In this document: one piece after another, positions 35,836 through 47,538 of the stretch
Layout of the letters: every line of letters begins with the position of its first letter
Position numbering within the stretch: position 1 is the stretch's first letter
Source of the DNA: Cheilinus undulatus
Lineage: Eukaryota > Chordata > Actinopteri > Labriformes > Labridae
Direction of reading: 5' to 3'
DNA length: 64,000 nt
NCBI RefSeq assembly: GCF_018320785.1
Contig: NC_054869.1
Coordinates: 33,706,289-33,770,288 of the forward strand
Position numbers and translations under genes: made by a program
Notes under the pieces: generated by a model
Told to the model about the DNA's origin: nothing
The model's input: the letters and a program-made list of their open reading frames with translations, nothing else
The model's database searches: none

Positions 35836-37339
35836 CACCGAATTCGTTTTCAGGATTTCTTTGCCACAGTATTTAATAGGGCATTCATGTCTGCAGTAAA
35901 CATTATAGACACATGGTACACATAAAGATACAAGATATAATCATGGTGGTAGGAGCTGCAAAGAAGGATAATATTAAAAAAGCTATTTATTCAGTAACGT
36001 GAACAATAAAATAAAATGATGTAAATAAACCAGACTATAGAAAGATGTATAGAAATTATTAAAATTAGAACATGAACCTGTAAGTACAAATTATTAATAA
36101 ATGTGGATACGTGTATCCAAACTGTATGTAAGGTATGGTAGAGCCCTACATGGATTTGAGGTGAGCAAAATTTTCTGGAGGCTCAACTTAAATAGTTTGT
36201 TCAACTTCTTTAGTTAAGCCAACTTAAATACATATGTCTAATGGAAAAATTCTCTGCAAACTCTATGAGCATGTTATGTCAACTAAATGGCAACAGGAAG
36301 TATTAAGTTGGACCCCTCAACTCAAAAAAGTCAAACTTGTTAATTCATTATTTTACATCTGGCCTCATATACATTTTAATAGTGTACATATATTTATTTT
36401 TTAATGTGTGAATGAAGAAAATGTTTACCTTTACGTTTGAACCCCCCCCCCCCCCCCCCCCAAAAAAAACCTAAAACGGTCAATAAAAAGCCAGATGAAA
36501 AATTGTATCCTTTACTATTGAATAAATAACAGCTGAATGTGGCTTGATGGTCCAAATGAATACAAACCAGACTAACAGGATTTTTCTGGGTTTCACTTGC
36601 AGTACTCTCTGAATCTCAGTCAAAGCTGAGCGCAGTCAGACTCTCAGGTGGGTTTCTCTGCCCTCTGCCTGGAAAAACTGCTGCTGATGGAAAGAGAAGA
36701 ATTAAAGCGTCACGGTCATGTTAGGGGGCATGTTGGGCAATGGATACATTTAAATGAGAGGAAGTGGGTTATTTTAGCTATGACCGACACATAACACAGC
36801 ATGACAGCGTGGGTGGCACATTTTACATCAGAGGATGAGGAAGCTGGAATTAAATGCACTGTTAGTACTCTTCTCCTTTTTAAATAAAGCTGTGTTTTGT
36901 TTACACAGTTCATCATAAAATTACAATGGATGTTATCTTAAATAACTCAGTGTTCAAAACAGAGTTAAGGACAGAGGAAATTGACAGGATGGAGACCTTT
37001 AAGCATGAGGAAATACAGCTGTATGAACTGTGAAATGATATCTTGTGACCTTTAGTAAATCTGTCAGATAGTTGTTGACTTGTTTGAATGTAGATCAGTG
37101 TTGATATCAACTAGATCAATTGGGCAAAAAGTATCAGTATGTTTGCCAATTTTAACTTTTTTTTTCAAATTTCGTTTTATTTCATTTTGTCTTTCAGAAA
37201 ATCCACTACAGATTTAACATTTCTATACAGATCTACCTTACCTTTTTTTTTTTGTTATAAAACCTCCACTTGTTAATGCTGTTTTTTTTAAGTATTGTGT
37301 CCTCTCTGTTGCCTTAATGTAGTTTAGAATAACTAATTT
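35836..37339. other. Intergenic with a poly-C tract
   Basis: A homopolymer of 20 C followed by 8 A lies at 36442-36469. Near 36180-36330, words such as AACTTAAATA and CAACTCAAAAAAG resemble a fish MITE but no pair of ends could be fixed. No gene seen. Confidence 0.45.
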
Positions 37340-37620
37340 TCAGCCAGCAGGAGAAAACCCCACACAGAAAGGCCCCAGTAAGTCTCTAAACCCTGACCTT
37401 CACACTGTAATGCGGTAGTCTTAACCACTACACCACTGGGGCCCACAGTATATCCTTACCAGTAGATCATGATGGTTCAAGATCACAGCCTGCATACCCG
37501 TGGGAGGAAGCCAGAACACTCTAGCCCTAGAGAGAAGGACTCTGGCTAGAGTTCAATCCCTTGACCTTCATGCTGTGAGACAGCAGACTTAACCACAACA
37601 CCACTTTGCTGCCTTACAGT
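37340..37620 (-). repeat. Two adjacent tRNA-like SINE fragments
   Basis: Read on the minus strand, CAGTGGTGTAGTGGTTAAG (37415-37435) and AAGTGGTGTTGTGGTTAAG (about 37587-37606) start two similar units. Each is followed by a CTCACAGCATGAAGGTCA-like stretch and a degraded B-box-like segment. This fits two copies of one SINE family lying head to tail. Confidence 0.55.
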
Positions 37621-38400
37621 GTTTGGTTTTTTTATGGTTTATGTCCTTTAGACTGTGAGCCCATAGCTAGCTTTATTTGCACTGGCAGCGCTCAGGACCT
37701 CAATTCCAGAGCACTTCTTGTTGCTACACTACAAAAAATGAACCCCGTTTTCCTTGGTAGAATCCGCAACATTGTTTTCATATAGCCCTATGTTCTTCAT
37801 AATCACATATTTCAAGGAAACATCACACAGTAGACATGCAAGCAATGTGAAGGAATCCTGCCTTGACACAAGCAGCAGCTGTAGACCTGAAAACTACCCT
37901 GGAAAAAAAAAGATGCCGTGAGGTCAGATCCGTTTCTCTTCCCCTATTCCCCTTCTTCATTTTGACTTGCAAGTGAGTGACATTGATGAGTGCTGCTGTT
38001 TCAAAAGTTGAAAGGTTTCAACTGAGAACACTTTTAGCAAGAAAAACAGCTGCTGCTGAGGGCATTTTTTCCCCCAGGGCACTGAGTGCTCAGAACGCTG
38101 GACCACACTTGTTTAGAATTAAAAATAAGCCAGCGCTATAAAAGCCATCTATGGACTCAGGCTCTAGTTGAGAATAATGATTCTGACCCACCTGGAGAAA
38201 CCCAGATCTCTTTAACTCTAGGCCCCAGTCAGGATCTCAATCTGATCTTCATAACCTTGCAGAGCAAAAGGATTTGCAAGATTCCATGTCAGTCATCAGG
38301 AAAATCCATCTTGCACAGCTTCAGTCTGAAACGTTTGTGCCAGGTCTGAAAATGGACCTGACCACTCAGCATCCTTTCAGGAGAATGAGGCAGTAGCTAC
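37621..38400. other. Intergenic, nothing recognised
   Basis: No exon-like frame, repeat end or RNA gene stood out. Confidence 0.45.
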
Positions 38401-39010
38401 AGGTGTGGTTTAGTTTTCCTCGAAGCTGATATGGCTGCCGCCAGTGTAGTGAGTAGCTCAGATGTAGCTGTAGTACAGCAGCAGTTTTTTTTTCTACACT
38501 GGACCATATATCTTGGTTAAAACAAGAGCCAGTGACAGCACTGAAAGCTTTTCACAATGAAAAGATATGTTTTCTTTTCTACCGACCTGCTTTGGCATGA
38601 GTTTGCGACAGTAGCGGGTAGGGTTTAGTTGTATCCTAAAACGGTGCATACAATGGCTACATCTAATGTAACAATTAGCTTGGATGTAGCTGCAGTATAG
38701 TGGCAGTTTTATCAGAACTGGGCCACATTTCTTCAAACAAGAGCACAGAGCCACATTGAAAGCAGCTCTTAACGGAGAAGATGCACTTCTACCGACTTCC
38801 TTGGCACAGGTTTTACCAGACAAACTCTGCTGTTAATAGCCTATGACAGCACCTGTCTGCCGGGTTCAGGTTACTACCAAAGCTGCACATGCTTACTATA
38901 CAATTTGTCTTGTTGCTCTTATTGACCTGTATTTAATGCATCAGGCAGAACGTTTGTCCAATCACCTTCTGAGAATTTTCTGAAAAGTCCTGCTCTTACA
39001 AAATGGTTTG
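38400..39010 (+). pseudogene. Repeat carrying two tandem helicase-like fragments (RecQ-type N-terminal region, decayed)
   Basis: On the plus strand, 38498-38600 reads LDHISWLKQEPVTALKAFHN and 38703-38829 reads VLSELGHIS, then after a 1-base frameshift KQEHRATLKAALNGED, then LLPT. The order (Gln-Glu-x-Arg/Val-x-Ala-Leu-Lys-Ala, then Glu-Asp, then Leu-Pro-Thr) is what precedes and begins the Walker A motif of RecQ-type helicases. The Gly-Lys-Ser part is destroyed in both. The second unit is followed by AGAACGTTTGTCCAATCACC, also found in similar form in the repeat at 52.4-52.9 kb. I infer a mobile repeat that carries or captured a helicase fragment and duplicated it. No intact protein. Confidence 0.5.
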
Positions 39011-39299
39011 TAGCCTCATAGAGAGACCCTGATCACAGTCAGGGTTCGAGGCAGAAGGTAGTAAGGAGAGGGTCTTAAGCATTGGTTTATGTCCTTTCAA
39101 TTTTTTTGGGTAGTTTTAATCATGATTTTTTTTTAAATCTAGACCACTCACACACCAACACCACTGTGTTACCTTCCCATGCACATTTGAAGCTCAACTT
39201 TGACTATGTCTTTTGACCTCTTGGGTGCAAGGCCACAGGTAACCGCCTGCCTTTGCCTAATGGTAAAACCACCTATTTCAGCAGCTCAAGGTAATCTTG

Positions 39300-39455
39300 T
39301 CATCTGACACTAGCCCACATTTACAGGCACTGAGAGTAGCAACGAAGGCTTTATCTTGTCACTGATGGTTTAGTTTGCTTTTGAAAGGCTGAAAGAGGCA
39401 TCAGTATTGATTTCAGTCTGTTTCATAACTAAATAAAAAGTCCTTTCTGGTGCTT
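39300..39455 (+). repeat. Dispersed repeat, partner of 25700-25860
   Basis: CATCTGACAC, then AGAGGCATCAGTATTGATTT, CTGTTTCATAAC and AAAAAGTCCT occur in the same order at both sites. The interiors between CATCTGACAC and AGAGGCATC differ strongly. Confidence 0.55.
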
Positions 39456-40681
39456 ATGGTTTCTTTTTTAATCAGAATGTCACTAACACAATTCAATATT
39501 ACGGACTCTCCAAACTTCCTTTATTACAAATAGTCATGATAACGTTTGATCTTCAACCATATTGGTTTGGAAAAAGTCCAGAGTTGATTTCCCAGCTTTA
39601 CCAAGCGGAAGTGAAATATATGTCAGTGGTTATTGAAGTCATAAAGTACTTCATACTGGAAAACCCATTCTCTGTGGATAATCCTGTGAAATTCTCAGCA
39701 ATGCACAGTTTTAATACCTTCTGATTAAGCAACAGTGAGACTCATGCAGCAAAGTCGGCATTAAAAGTTGCCCTTTAACTTTTTCTCGCAAACAGAGTGA
39801 AACTCTCAGGACAGACTGCTGTGAGATTACTGTGTCCAGACAACTGGTGTTGGACTAAATACTGGCTGCTCCTTTTCAAGCGTGAGAGGTGCAATGTGTG
39901 TCACAGTGGGTAGAAAGTGAGGACATTATACAGAGTAAACAGACCCAGTGTGTTCCCTGGCATGTTTTTATTTCAGTGGAAAACAGCAGGAATCAGCCAA
40001 ACCCTGGAGGTATAAAGTGCAGTAACAGACAGTAATAATGCCAGAACTGTCATGAGAAATGCTGATATAATAAATAAAAATATAAACTCTATTTACATTA
40101 TAAAAACCAACTTCTTACAGGTTGACTGTACATTCTCTCTCAGGATACAGATTGATGGAAATAACTGTTGTAAGTGCATTACTATAAATTAGGAAATAAA
40201 ACTTGAGATTCATTTGTATTGCTTAGGAGATTATCACAGTGTTGTCTCATAAAAAGACAGGGTTGAAAGAATTGCGTTGAGTCTATAAGGATACAGCCCT
40301 TGTCAAAGATCAGGCACATACGTCATTCAAAATAACAAACACACAAAACCAGACAAGCAGGCACGATTCCCTGGAGTAGAAAATGTCTGGGAAGTTATGT
40401 TTGAGCTGCTCCACCTTGCTGGCTCAGGATCAGAAATGTTCATGACGTGGTTCTATCAGTGGAGCTTGTAATGCCAACTTCTATTTGTTGGGTGAAGTTT
40501 CCATTTGTCCAGACATGTGATGCCAGCAGCACAAGTAGCTTTTCTCTAAACCTACCATGGAAACACTTCTGAAATGTGCTGGTTTCAAAAGTACAAATAA
40601 AACATTTGTACAAACGAGGCCTAAAAGCACTCAAGAGTTTAGCACAGTTAGCCAAAAACATTTAATTCTTTTAATGTTTCT

Positions 40682-42852
40682 TCATCCCTGGCAGAGGACG
40701 TCGGTCTCAAACTGCAGCAGTTGTCCCATGAAGGCCAGGTTTGGGGAGATGACCTGACGCCGCTGCTTTACAAAGTCAAAGGCCTCATCCAGCCTGACGC
40801 GCTGCGTGTGCATGAGGTAAGCCAGACAGATGGTGGCTGAGCGGGAGATACCTGCCTGACAGTGCACCAGCACCCGACCTCCATTCTGCTTGACTGAGTC
40901 TGTAGACGGGGAGAGGAAGAGAGATCAGAGTTAAAACGCTTCATTTCACACCACTTACTTTGACATTACCATAATTTTTTATGAGACAAACTACACAGAA
41001 ACAAGAATGCACTTATTATTATTATTAAACACATTTTGTAATCTTTCCAATTCTGTCTTAGCAAAGATTTAACTTTGCAATTAAAAGAGGTCAAAACAAA
41101 CAAAAGAAAATTATTAAATCTTCATAAATTTCCTTTTTCTTTTGCAGCTTGTGCACTATAATCCGGTTGTTGTGTAATCAGACGATTGAACTTTTGGTCC
41201 ATAAGTCTAGCCTACAAAAAGGATTATGGTGTGAAAGCTTCTTAAAGACATTTCTGGGATATTTAGTTTCAACAAGATTGTAAATACATGGCTCACTTAA
41301 CTAAGACAACAGCTCACTGTGTGTTTGGTTTGTCAATCACCTCATAGAGGCCACATGTGGAGGGCTGTGTTAAACTCACCGATGAAGGCGATGGCTGTGG
41401 AGAAGCAGGCTCTGATGTCAGCAGCCAGGCTGTCTTCCACAGTGAGCCGCAGGTACTCAAACTCCCCCTCATAGAAATTGGGGCATGTGGAGGAAACGTT
41501 GAGCACAGCTGTGATGCCTGCTGCCATGAGGGTCTCTCTACGGGACGAGTGGATGGCACTGCCCAGGAACAAGAAAGGCAGCAGCTCCACTGGACCATCC
41601 TGTCATTTATAAAAACAAGACAAATAGTCCATAAAAACCAGCAATCACTTCATGCAAATGAGGCAAACCCACAAGTAAGGGGATTCAACGTGTTACACAA
41701 GATATCAAAGGATCATGACAAAGAGAAAGCAAATTATTTCCAGTAATGAATATGTTGTACATTTAATTCTACTTTCTCTTACCTGATCATATGCTGGTGT
41801 CCTCCGCCCTGTCACTATTGGCTCTGGTTCCACTTTAGAGATGCTGGCAGAAATGTAACAGAGCTCTGGGTAGGCCTCTGAAAATCCCTCAAATCCACCT
41901 AAATGGAGGTCAACAGCATTAGCAGAGCCCAAATCTTTCACAAAAGCCCTTACTTATCATTTTGAAGCATGTCAAAATCATGATGAGTAAATACCCATAA
42001 TTTAATCCGTGCTTGCCATTTAGGTTGGATTATAATTTACACTCAAACAAACAAACAAACAAACAAAAAAAAAACAAAAAAAAAACAAAAAAAACAACAA
42101 CAAAAAAAAAAACCCAACAACAACAACAAATAAACAAAAATGATTACTCTTGATAATTTACTTTTGTGTAATGATAGCCCACTTCTGTTGGTCTTTCATT
42201 AAAGTAGGGAAAAGTTAGTAGTTGTTTTTTAATGGATTATGGTAGCTGTTAGTCTCCTATATTGTATAAAAGTGGTTATAAAAATAGCTATAGTGTACAT
42301 ATTCCTTTAACTGTTTTTTCAAGCACTGTTGGCCTGTGTTTTTATGTGATAAATGCATATAACTCATACACTTTCAAAAACTTAATTTTATCAGTTCCTT
42401 AAACGATGTGTCAATACTGTGACACATTTTGGTGAGTAATATTATACATAAAAAAATACATTACCTTGCAAGAAGCAGATCTGAGTGTGCACTTCGTTTT
42501 GCAGAGCAGTCAGTAACATCTGGCCCACACTCTCTGCCTTCAGCTCGGCCACGGAGCTGCTGCCCTCATCCACCACCACCACCGGTGAAAACTCTCCTCT
42601 CTGCAGCCGGCCCGCGAGCACCTTGTCCGGGATCAGCCACTCTAGAGCCACCACGGAGCTCTTGGATCTCCGGCGCAGCATCGAGTTCCAGTTAACATTT
42701 CTGGACTCGTTGATGTGCGCCAAAGAAAAGTCGAGAAAGGGTCTGCAGTCCAACACCACACAGCCGGCAGAGGTGTACTGATCCCGGGGGGTCCTGAGGA
42801 TGTGGACTAGCTCGTTGCCAGTTATCTCCAACGGTTCACTCCTTAAAGTCAT
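40682..42852 (-). CDS. dusp2: Dual specificity phosphatase 2 (MAP kinase phosphatase)
   Basis: Dephosphorylates Thr and Tyr of activated MAP kinases; DUSP2 family members are nuclear and inducible. Coding exons: 42465-42852, 41783-41898, 41380-41599 and 40682-40899, all bounded by GT-AG in matching phase, giving 313 aa (human DUSP2 is of similar length). Residues about 14-135 are the rhodanese-like MAPK-binding domain with [12 protein letters not shown] and basic LRRR at 59-62 as docking motif. PAYDQ is followed by the catalytic domain (169-312). General acid Asp224 sits in TVEDS and the active site is HCQAGISRS with Cys255 and Arg261. The protein ends just after the catalytic domain (ETDVLCQG), unlike DUSP5, which has a long tail. 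The [10 protein letters not shown] stretch also favours DUSP2. adra2b about 17 kb away, as in human, supports the call. Confidence 0.93.
42041..42130 (+). repeat. (CAAA)n / A-rich simple repeat in dusp2 intron 1
   Basis: CAAA tetramers pass into A runs broken by single C, then CAA trimers. It lies between coding exons 1 and 2 of dusp2. Confidence 0.9.
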
Positions 42853-43087
42853 AGCTGAAAAATGTATTTAAATTATTTAAATATAACAAAAGTTCACCGA
42901 ACCTTTTTGGTTCTTCAAAATAAAAAAGTAACCTGTTTTAGTGTATTTTTGTAAAGACTTAAGTGTAGTAGTTACTGAAATAATCCAAAAAATAAACAAA
43001 AGCAGAGAACACTTGTTAAACTCTCTGTCAGGTCTGTTAAAATCAGCTTTGATTGAGACTTTCTGTTGTTCATTGATAACAGCTGTG

Positions 43088-43226
43088 GGAGGGGCGGGGT
43101 CACCGCAGCGCCGCCTTGCTTTCCACAGAAAGAACTTCGTCACACGCGGAACGACCATATATGGAACAACCGGCAGTCCTCATATGGAAACTGACGTCAA
43201 ACCTGATTTTCCTACCGCGCACGTGG
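43088..43226 (-). promoter_or_regulatory. dusp2 upstream control region: GC box, CArG, CRE and E-box
   Basis: Upstream of the dusp2 start codon (at 42852): GGGGCGGGG near 43091; a perfect SRF site CCATATATGG at 43155-43164; a second CArG-like CCTCATATGG at 43178-43187, each followed directly by AA so that GGAA (ETS core) overlaps both; a full CRE TGACGTCA at 43192-43199; and CACGTG at 43220-43225. SRF/ETS and CREB sites are the typical input of immediate-early genes, and MAPK phosphatases are induced that way. Function here is inferred. Confidence 0.6.
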
Positions 43227-45136
43227 TCGTTTGGGGTTATCCCGTGTTTTTGTGTTGAATGACGTTATGCTTAGAGTTAAAACCAAACCGTCCCTACCCA
43301 GCAGCCCCCAGAGGGGAGGATGAGGGCTTACTTCTGTTATTTGGGTTAGATTAAACCTGTTTCTGTGCTGCGTTATTGCTTCCCTTCTCTGGCCCAGTAC
43401 AGAAAGCAGATTAAACTGACACCCACTCAACATGCATTTCTCATCTTTCTTCTGGCCTTTGAGAAAAATAAAATGTAGCACTGATAAAATGCAAGAGCAG
43501 CACTTTATTTCTGCCGTACGGGAAAATCATGAAATTTTGTATCCATCATAAAAACCTCAACAGTTGCATAGGTTATATCCAATTCAAAGATACACAGTAG
43601 CTGTTATTCTTTCTAATGATGGTTTAGGTTTTGATCAAGGATCACAAACATACAAAAACTCACACATTTAAAAGTTTTACACTGACTTTTTTCTATTTGA
43701 TATTTTACTTACTTACTGATAATACTAATTAACCAATATTTTAGTCCAAATGATGACACTATCACAGAGTTACTCTGATGACCACTTAACAGTCAGAGCA
43801 TTTTTGGTTGTTTTCTCAAGATCTCAACTCATTTATCTTGTTTAATTGGGATAACACTACTGGTTTTCCTATGATATTGTGGTAATTTCACATTATCTGT
43901 TGGAAGCACTTATTATATGGAGGGAAAAAGAGCCATGTCAGTTGTATGCATGCATGTCCTTCCACAGCTTCTGTTATGGTTCCCTTTTTGAACACAGTTG
44001 TTTGTTTTGTTCTACCTTATGTCCAAACTGAAGCATTTAATCAAATAAACATGAGTAATTGAAAATTAAGGGGAACATGGGTCAAAATTGATCCTTAAAG
44101 CAGAGGTAGTTGATCCTGAGGCAAGACCAATTGAAAACCACTGCTTTAAGTAAGTTATTGATATAGCATAAAAAAGCCTGACACAATTAAAAGTAACACT
44201 TTAAAAAACTATCTTAACTTAAACAGTTGGTTTCTGGATTGCTAAATAATTCAAAGTTGTCAATTAGAGTCAACCAACCTCCCCTCAAAAGCTTCCAATA
44301 AGACCAGCTCACTAAGTTTTAGATCTTTCTGTAAATCATTCCAGACAGAGGGAGCTGAACATTTATATGCCTTTTTGGGGGATGGATGAGGTTATTTTAC
44401 AAAGGATTTTTTTGTTTGTTTTGAATGGGTACAAATTTGTCTGATTTTCTCACCTATAATTCAGTTGACGTATATTTTCAAGGCAGTCTGACCACTAACT
44501 TTTAGAAAATTTATACAACTTTATTTTTACATTTTTTGTCCAGAAATATAGATATTCATTTTCATAAACCACTAAGAAAACTTCATAGAAAGAAGATTAA
44601 GAAAGTTATGCTCACCATTCACTTTCAGCTCAAAAGACAATTACATAGGTCATTAACAATGCTTAAGGATGACACACTGGAAAGTACAAGTTTTTGTGTA
44701 TCCTGTTGAGGTTGCATTCAGGATGCCACGTTGGTGACCTTAAAGGCCTCAAATCCTGTTTATGTGCAAGATTTTTTTTATCACGTGAGAATCTGTTCAT
44801 TTTAAAAGCCCAGATGTGTCCACTTTGTATGTAAAACTGATCATAGGCTTTTCTGTGTACTGTCTTCGAAAATGATCTGCAACTGTAAAACCTGTTGTAC
44901 CAAGTCAAGTTAATATCTACATTGACCCATTTTGCTATTAAGTTGAATAATATGCAGTGTACTAGTTTGATAAATAAAAAAGCTGAAAACAAACAGATTT
45001 AGCAACATTTGGATAGACTTAACAAGAGGTGGCTGGCTGAGTGAGTACAGATGAGGCAGATTAGTTGGTCAGTGTTAACCTCTTGTTAACAACTATGAAA
45101 GTTTTTAGTAAGTTAATCTTGCAACAGTTGTAGCTG
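43227..45136. other. Intergenic; one hAT-like MITE end
   Basis: ACCAATTGAAAACCACTG near 44128-44145 matches the right end of the 8-kb hAT-like family, with GATCCTGAGGC just before it; a left end near 43900 could not be fixed. No exon seen. Confidence 0.45.
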
Positions 45137-45700
45137 ATTCAGGTGAGAATACCAAGCGGCAACTTCCGGTCCTGAAAAATGAAGCCAATGCGGAAGTGCA
45201 AAAAATTGCAATACAACGAGTGTCCACTTGAGGCTGGCTGCAGGAACACCGGAAGTCCCATCTGGACACCTGTTAAACAGCCAGTTTTTACACTAGAAAT
45301 AAACTGGTTTACAGCCTGGTTGAAAAAACCAAACGTGCCTCATTAGCTAATGTCTTCATGTGCTCTCACTGTACAGGGGGTGAATTTTTTGTACCACAAT
45401 CATTTTGATTATATTTAGGAAAAACCTCACTGGGCACTGATTGGTGCGTCTCATTTGATTGACAGATAGCTCGACAGGCAGTAGCTACGTTTCTGTCAAT
45501 CAGAATACTAGCTAGCTAGCTAACAGGAAGTCGCGCTTAGTGGGCAGGCCGTTGGGTTGATCCAAAGTTCGGTTGAAACTGCGATTTCAATATGGAGGCC
45601 GCCGCGGATTGGCTTCAAGAGCTGTTTGAGTCTGCCTATTGTAAGCAGACGGTTGACATCAGACAGGGTTTGTCCAATTCTTTCTACAGTCTATGGTGAA
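45137..45700 (+). repeat. Dispersed MITE-like repeat, longest copy in the window
   Basis: It contains CAACTTCCGGTCCTGAAAAA, GAAGCCAATGCGGAAGTGC and TTGAGGCTGGCTGCAGGAAC, then TTTACAGCCTGGTTGAAAAA. The right part includes ATGGAGGCCGCCGCGGATTG and ends near CTACAGTCTATGG. The middle section matches 2965-3140. No protein frame of note; the family is a common fish repeat as far as I recall. Confidence 0.6.
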
Positions 45701-47538
45701 TACTCAGTTACAAAAAAATAACTATGGGCTTTCAGTTCATTTTAAGAGTAGCTTTACGTGTTTTTATGATTTTTGTAACAAATTATCTCAATTCTATACA
45801 AGTCCCATTTAGGTCCAAACCAAATCATCCTGTTTAATCAGGACAATTTAAGATGTCTGTTACCCCTGGATGCACTCATTTCCCACAAGCAAACATTTCA
45901 TGAGCGGTGAGTGGGATAATTTAAATCACAAGGCCTAATCTAACGTTTTTGTCTTCATAACCCACATTCACATCCCTCGGCCTGCCCACAAAAGTCTCCC
46001 ACTGAAACCTCTGACTCCACTTTCCTCTTGTTCCCACTTCCCTCACTGCTGCCTGCTGGTCTCTCAGCTTCACTCCCACTTTGTCGTGCTCTCTCCCTGC
46101 TGAGACAGCAATTTTAATCCACACACACAAATACACACACAGTACACAGTTAATCATTGCTGTCAGTGGAGCGGCTGAAAATGCATTTGCTGCGGCCTCA
46201 ACCTGCACTTCAGGCCTGAACACATAAACATATATATAGTGATGAGTGTCTCTCTGTGAGGGTGTTTTCAAAGAGGTTTTTTTGTTTCTCAATGTTCGCC
46301 CCCTTCTCACCAACCAGACAGGAAACATCATGGTGCATACATCCTGTCATTCTTGCAGTCCCACACAGCCACACAAACCCTACCACTGTATCATTACGCC
46401 TCTTTAAACTGACAACACCTGATTCAAAAAGTTTCTCAGAAATTACCCTGAAAACCTGCAACGATATCAGAGGAGAGTTCAAGTTTCTTCACACCCAGAT
46501 GCTGTGACTCATACACAACCAGACATTTGCTTTCATTTTCATTTAGTTAAAATGTTTCATAATATTTCCCGTGTTGGCAAATCAGAGTGTCATTATTCGG
46601 CAAACAGCCAGTGAGAGTAAATCTTGTGAGAAACAGAGCTAAAAGCAGGGTGTGAGTTTGCTGCTGTTGTTGATGTTGTGCTAATTCAAGAACATTTCCC
46701 TCACATCACTGGTCGATAGAAAAAGGCATGTAGGATAAAAAACAGCAACAGTAAGCAGACATACGCCACGTGACTGACTTGAGGAGATGATGACAAAGAC
46801 GTGGTGGAGATTGTGTCTGAAGGGGTGACTATTTTTTGAATCAGAAGCAGCTTATGTCATCAAAACCTAAAAAACCAGAGTCCTGTCTGCAGATGAAAAA
46901 GCAGAATTTAAGTCTGCTGATGCTACTTGTCCAGTCATACAAAAATTTGTCATCTCTCTAAACAGATAAACAAATAAACATTTAAAGAAACCCAGATGAA
47001 AACATCTGCCACCCCCCTCCATGAGGGGATTATCAAAGATTAATTGGATAGCTGGGAGCTATTAATCCCTGAAAAACACTGTAATCCGGGAGATTTACCT
47101 CATCCCCGACTCCTCTTACAAACACCCACGTGACAACGCCACCGCTCCATTGAGGGGGAACGTGTGCCTGCTGGGTTCAGATCACTGAGTGTTTAGGTGG
47201 GCTCGTGTTCAGTGTTACGGAAAAATGAGTGGTTTCTGGGGGAGTTCTAGTGTGGGTGTGTTGTGGTTTTACTACACCAAAAACTTTCTGTTTTATGAGT
47301 GGGAGTTCAGCATCCACTGCAAAAACTATCCACTTATTTTTTTCAATATTTAAGATAAACATGACCCAATAGAAATCCTACGTGCATGTTTTCTCACTTC
47401 CATGTCATTTCTGAACATGACTTTGCAATTCATTCTGGGAAATCTTTTGAGAAATGCTCCAACCTGGAGTGAGTGAAACCTCCTGTCATGCCAGTTCTGT
47501 AAACAAAAGCATCACTGTGCTTCAATGGGTTTTATTTC
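45701..47538. other. Intergenic between dusp2 and izumo1; TAATCC cluster at 47030-47090
   Basis: Three OTX/PITX-type cores lie within about 60 bp: GGATTA near 47037, TAATCC near 47069 and TAATCC near 47082, in a stretch without repeat signs. This is a weak candidate regulatory element. CA-rich words lie at 46115-46145. The 136-codon minus-strand open frame at 45921-46331 has no family likeness. Confidence 0.35.
47531..47536 (-). terminator. izumo1 polyadenylation signal
   Basis: On the minus strand AATAAA starts two bases after the izumo1 stop codon (TAA at 47539-47541). If used, the 3' untranslated region would be very short. No closer alternative was identified. Confidence 0.55.

Noticed and set aside
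41357-41746. 129-codon plus-strand open frame
   Set aside because: Antisense to dusp2 exon 3 and its flanking intron.
45921-46331. 136-codon minus-strand open frame between dusp2 and izumo1
   Set aside because: No family likeness and no splice context; contains CA-rich simple sequence.
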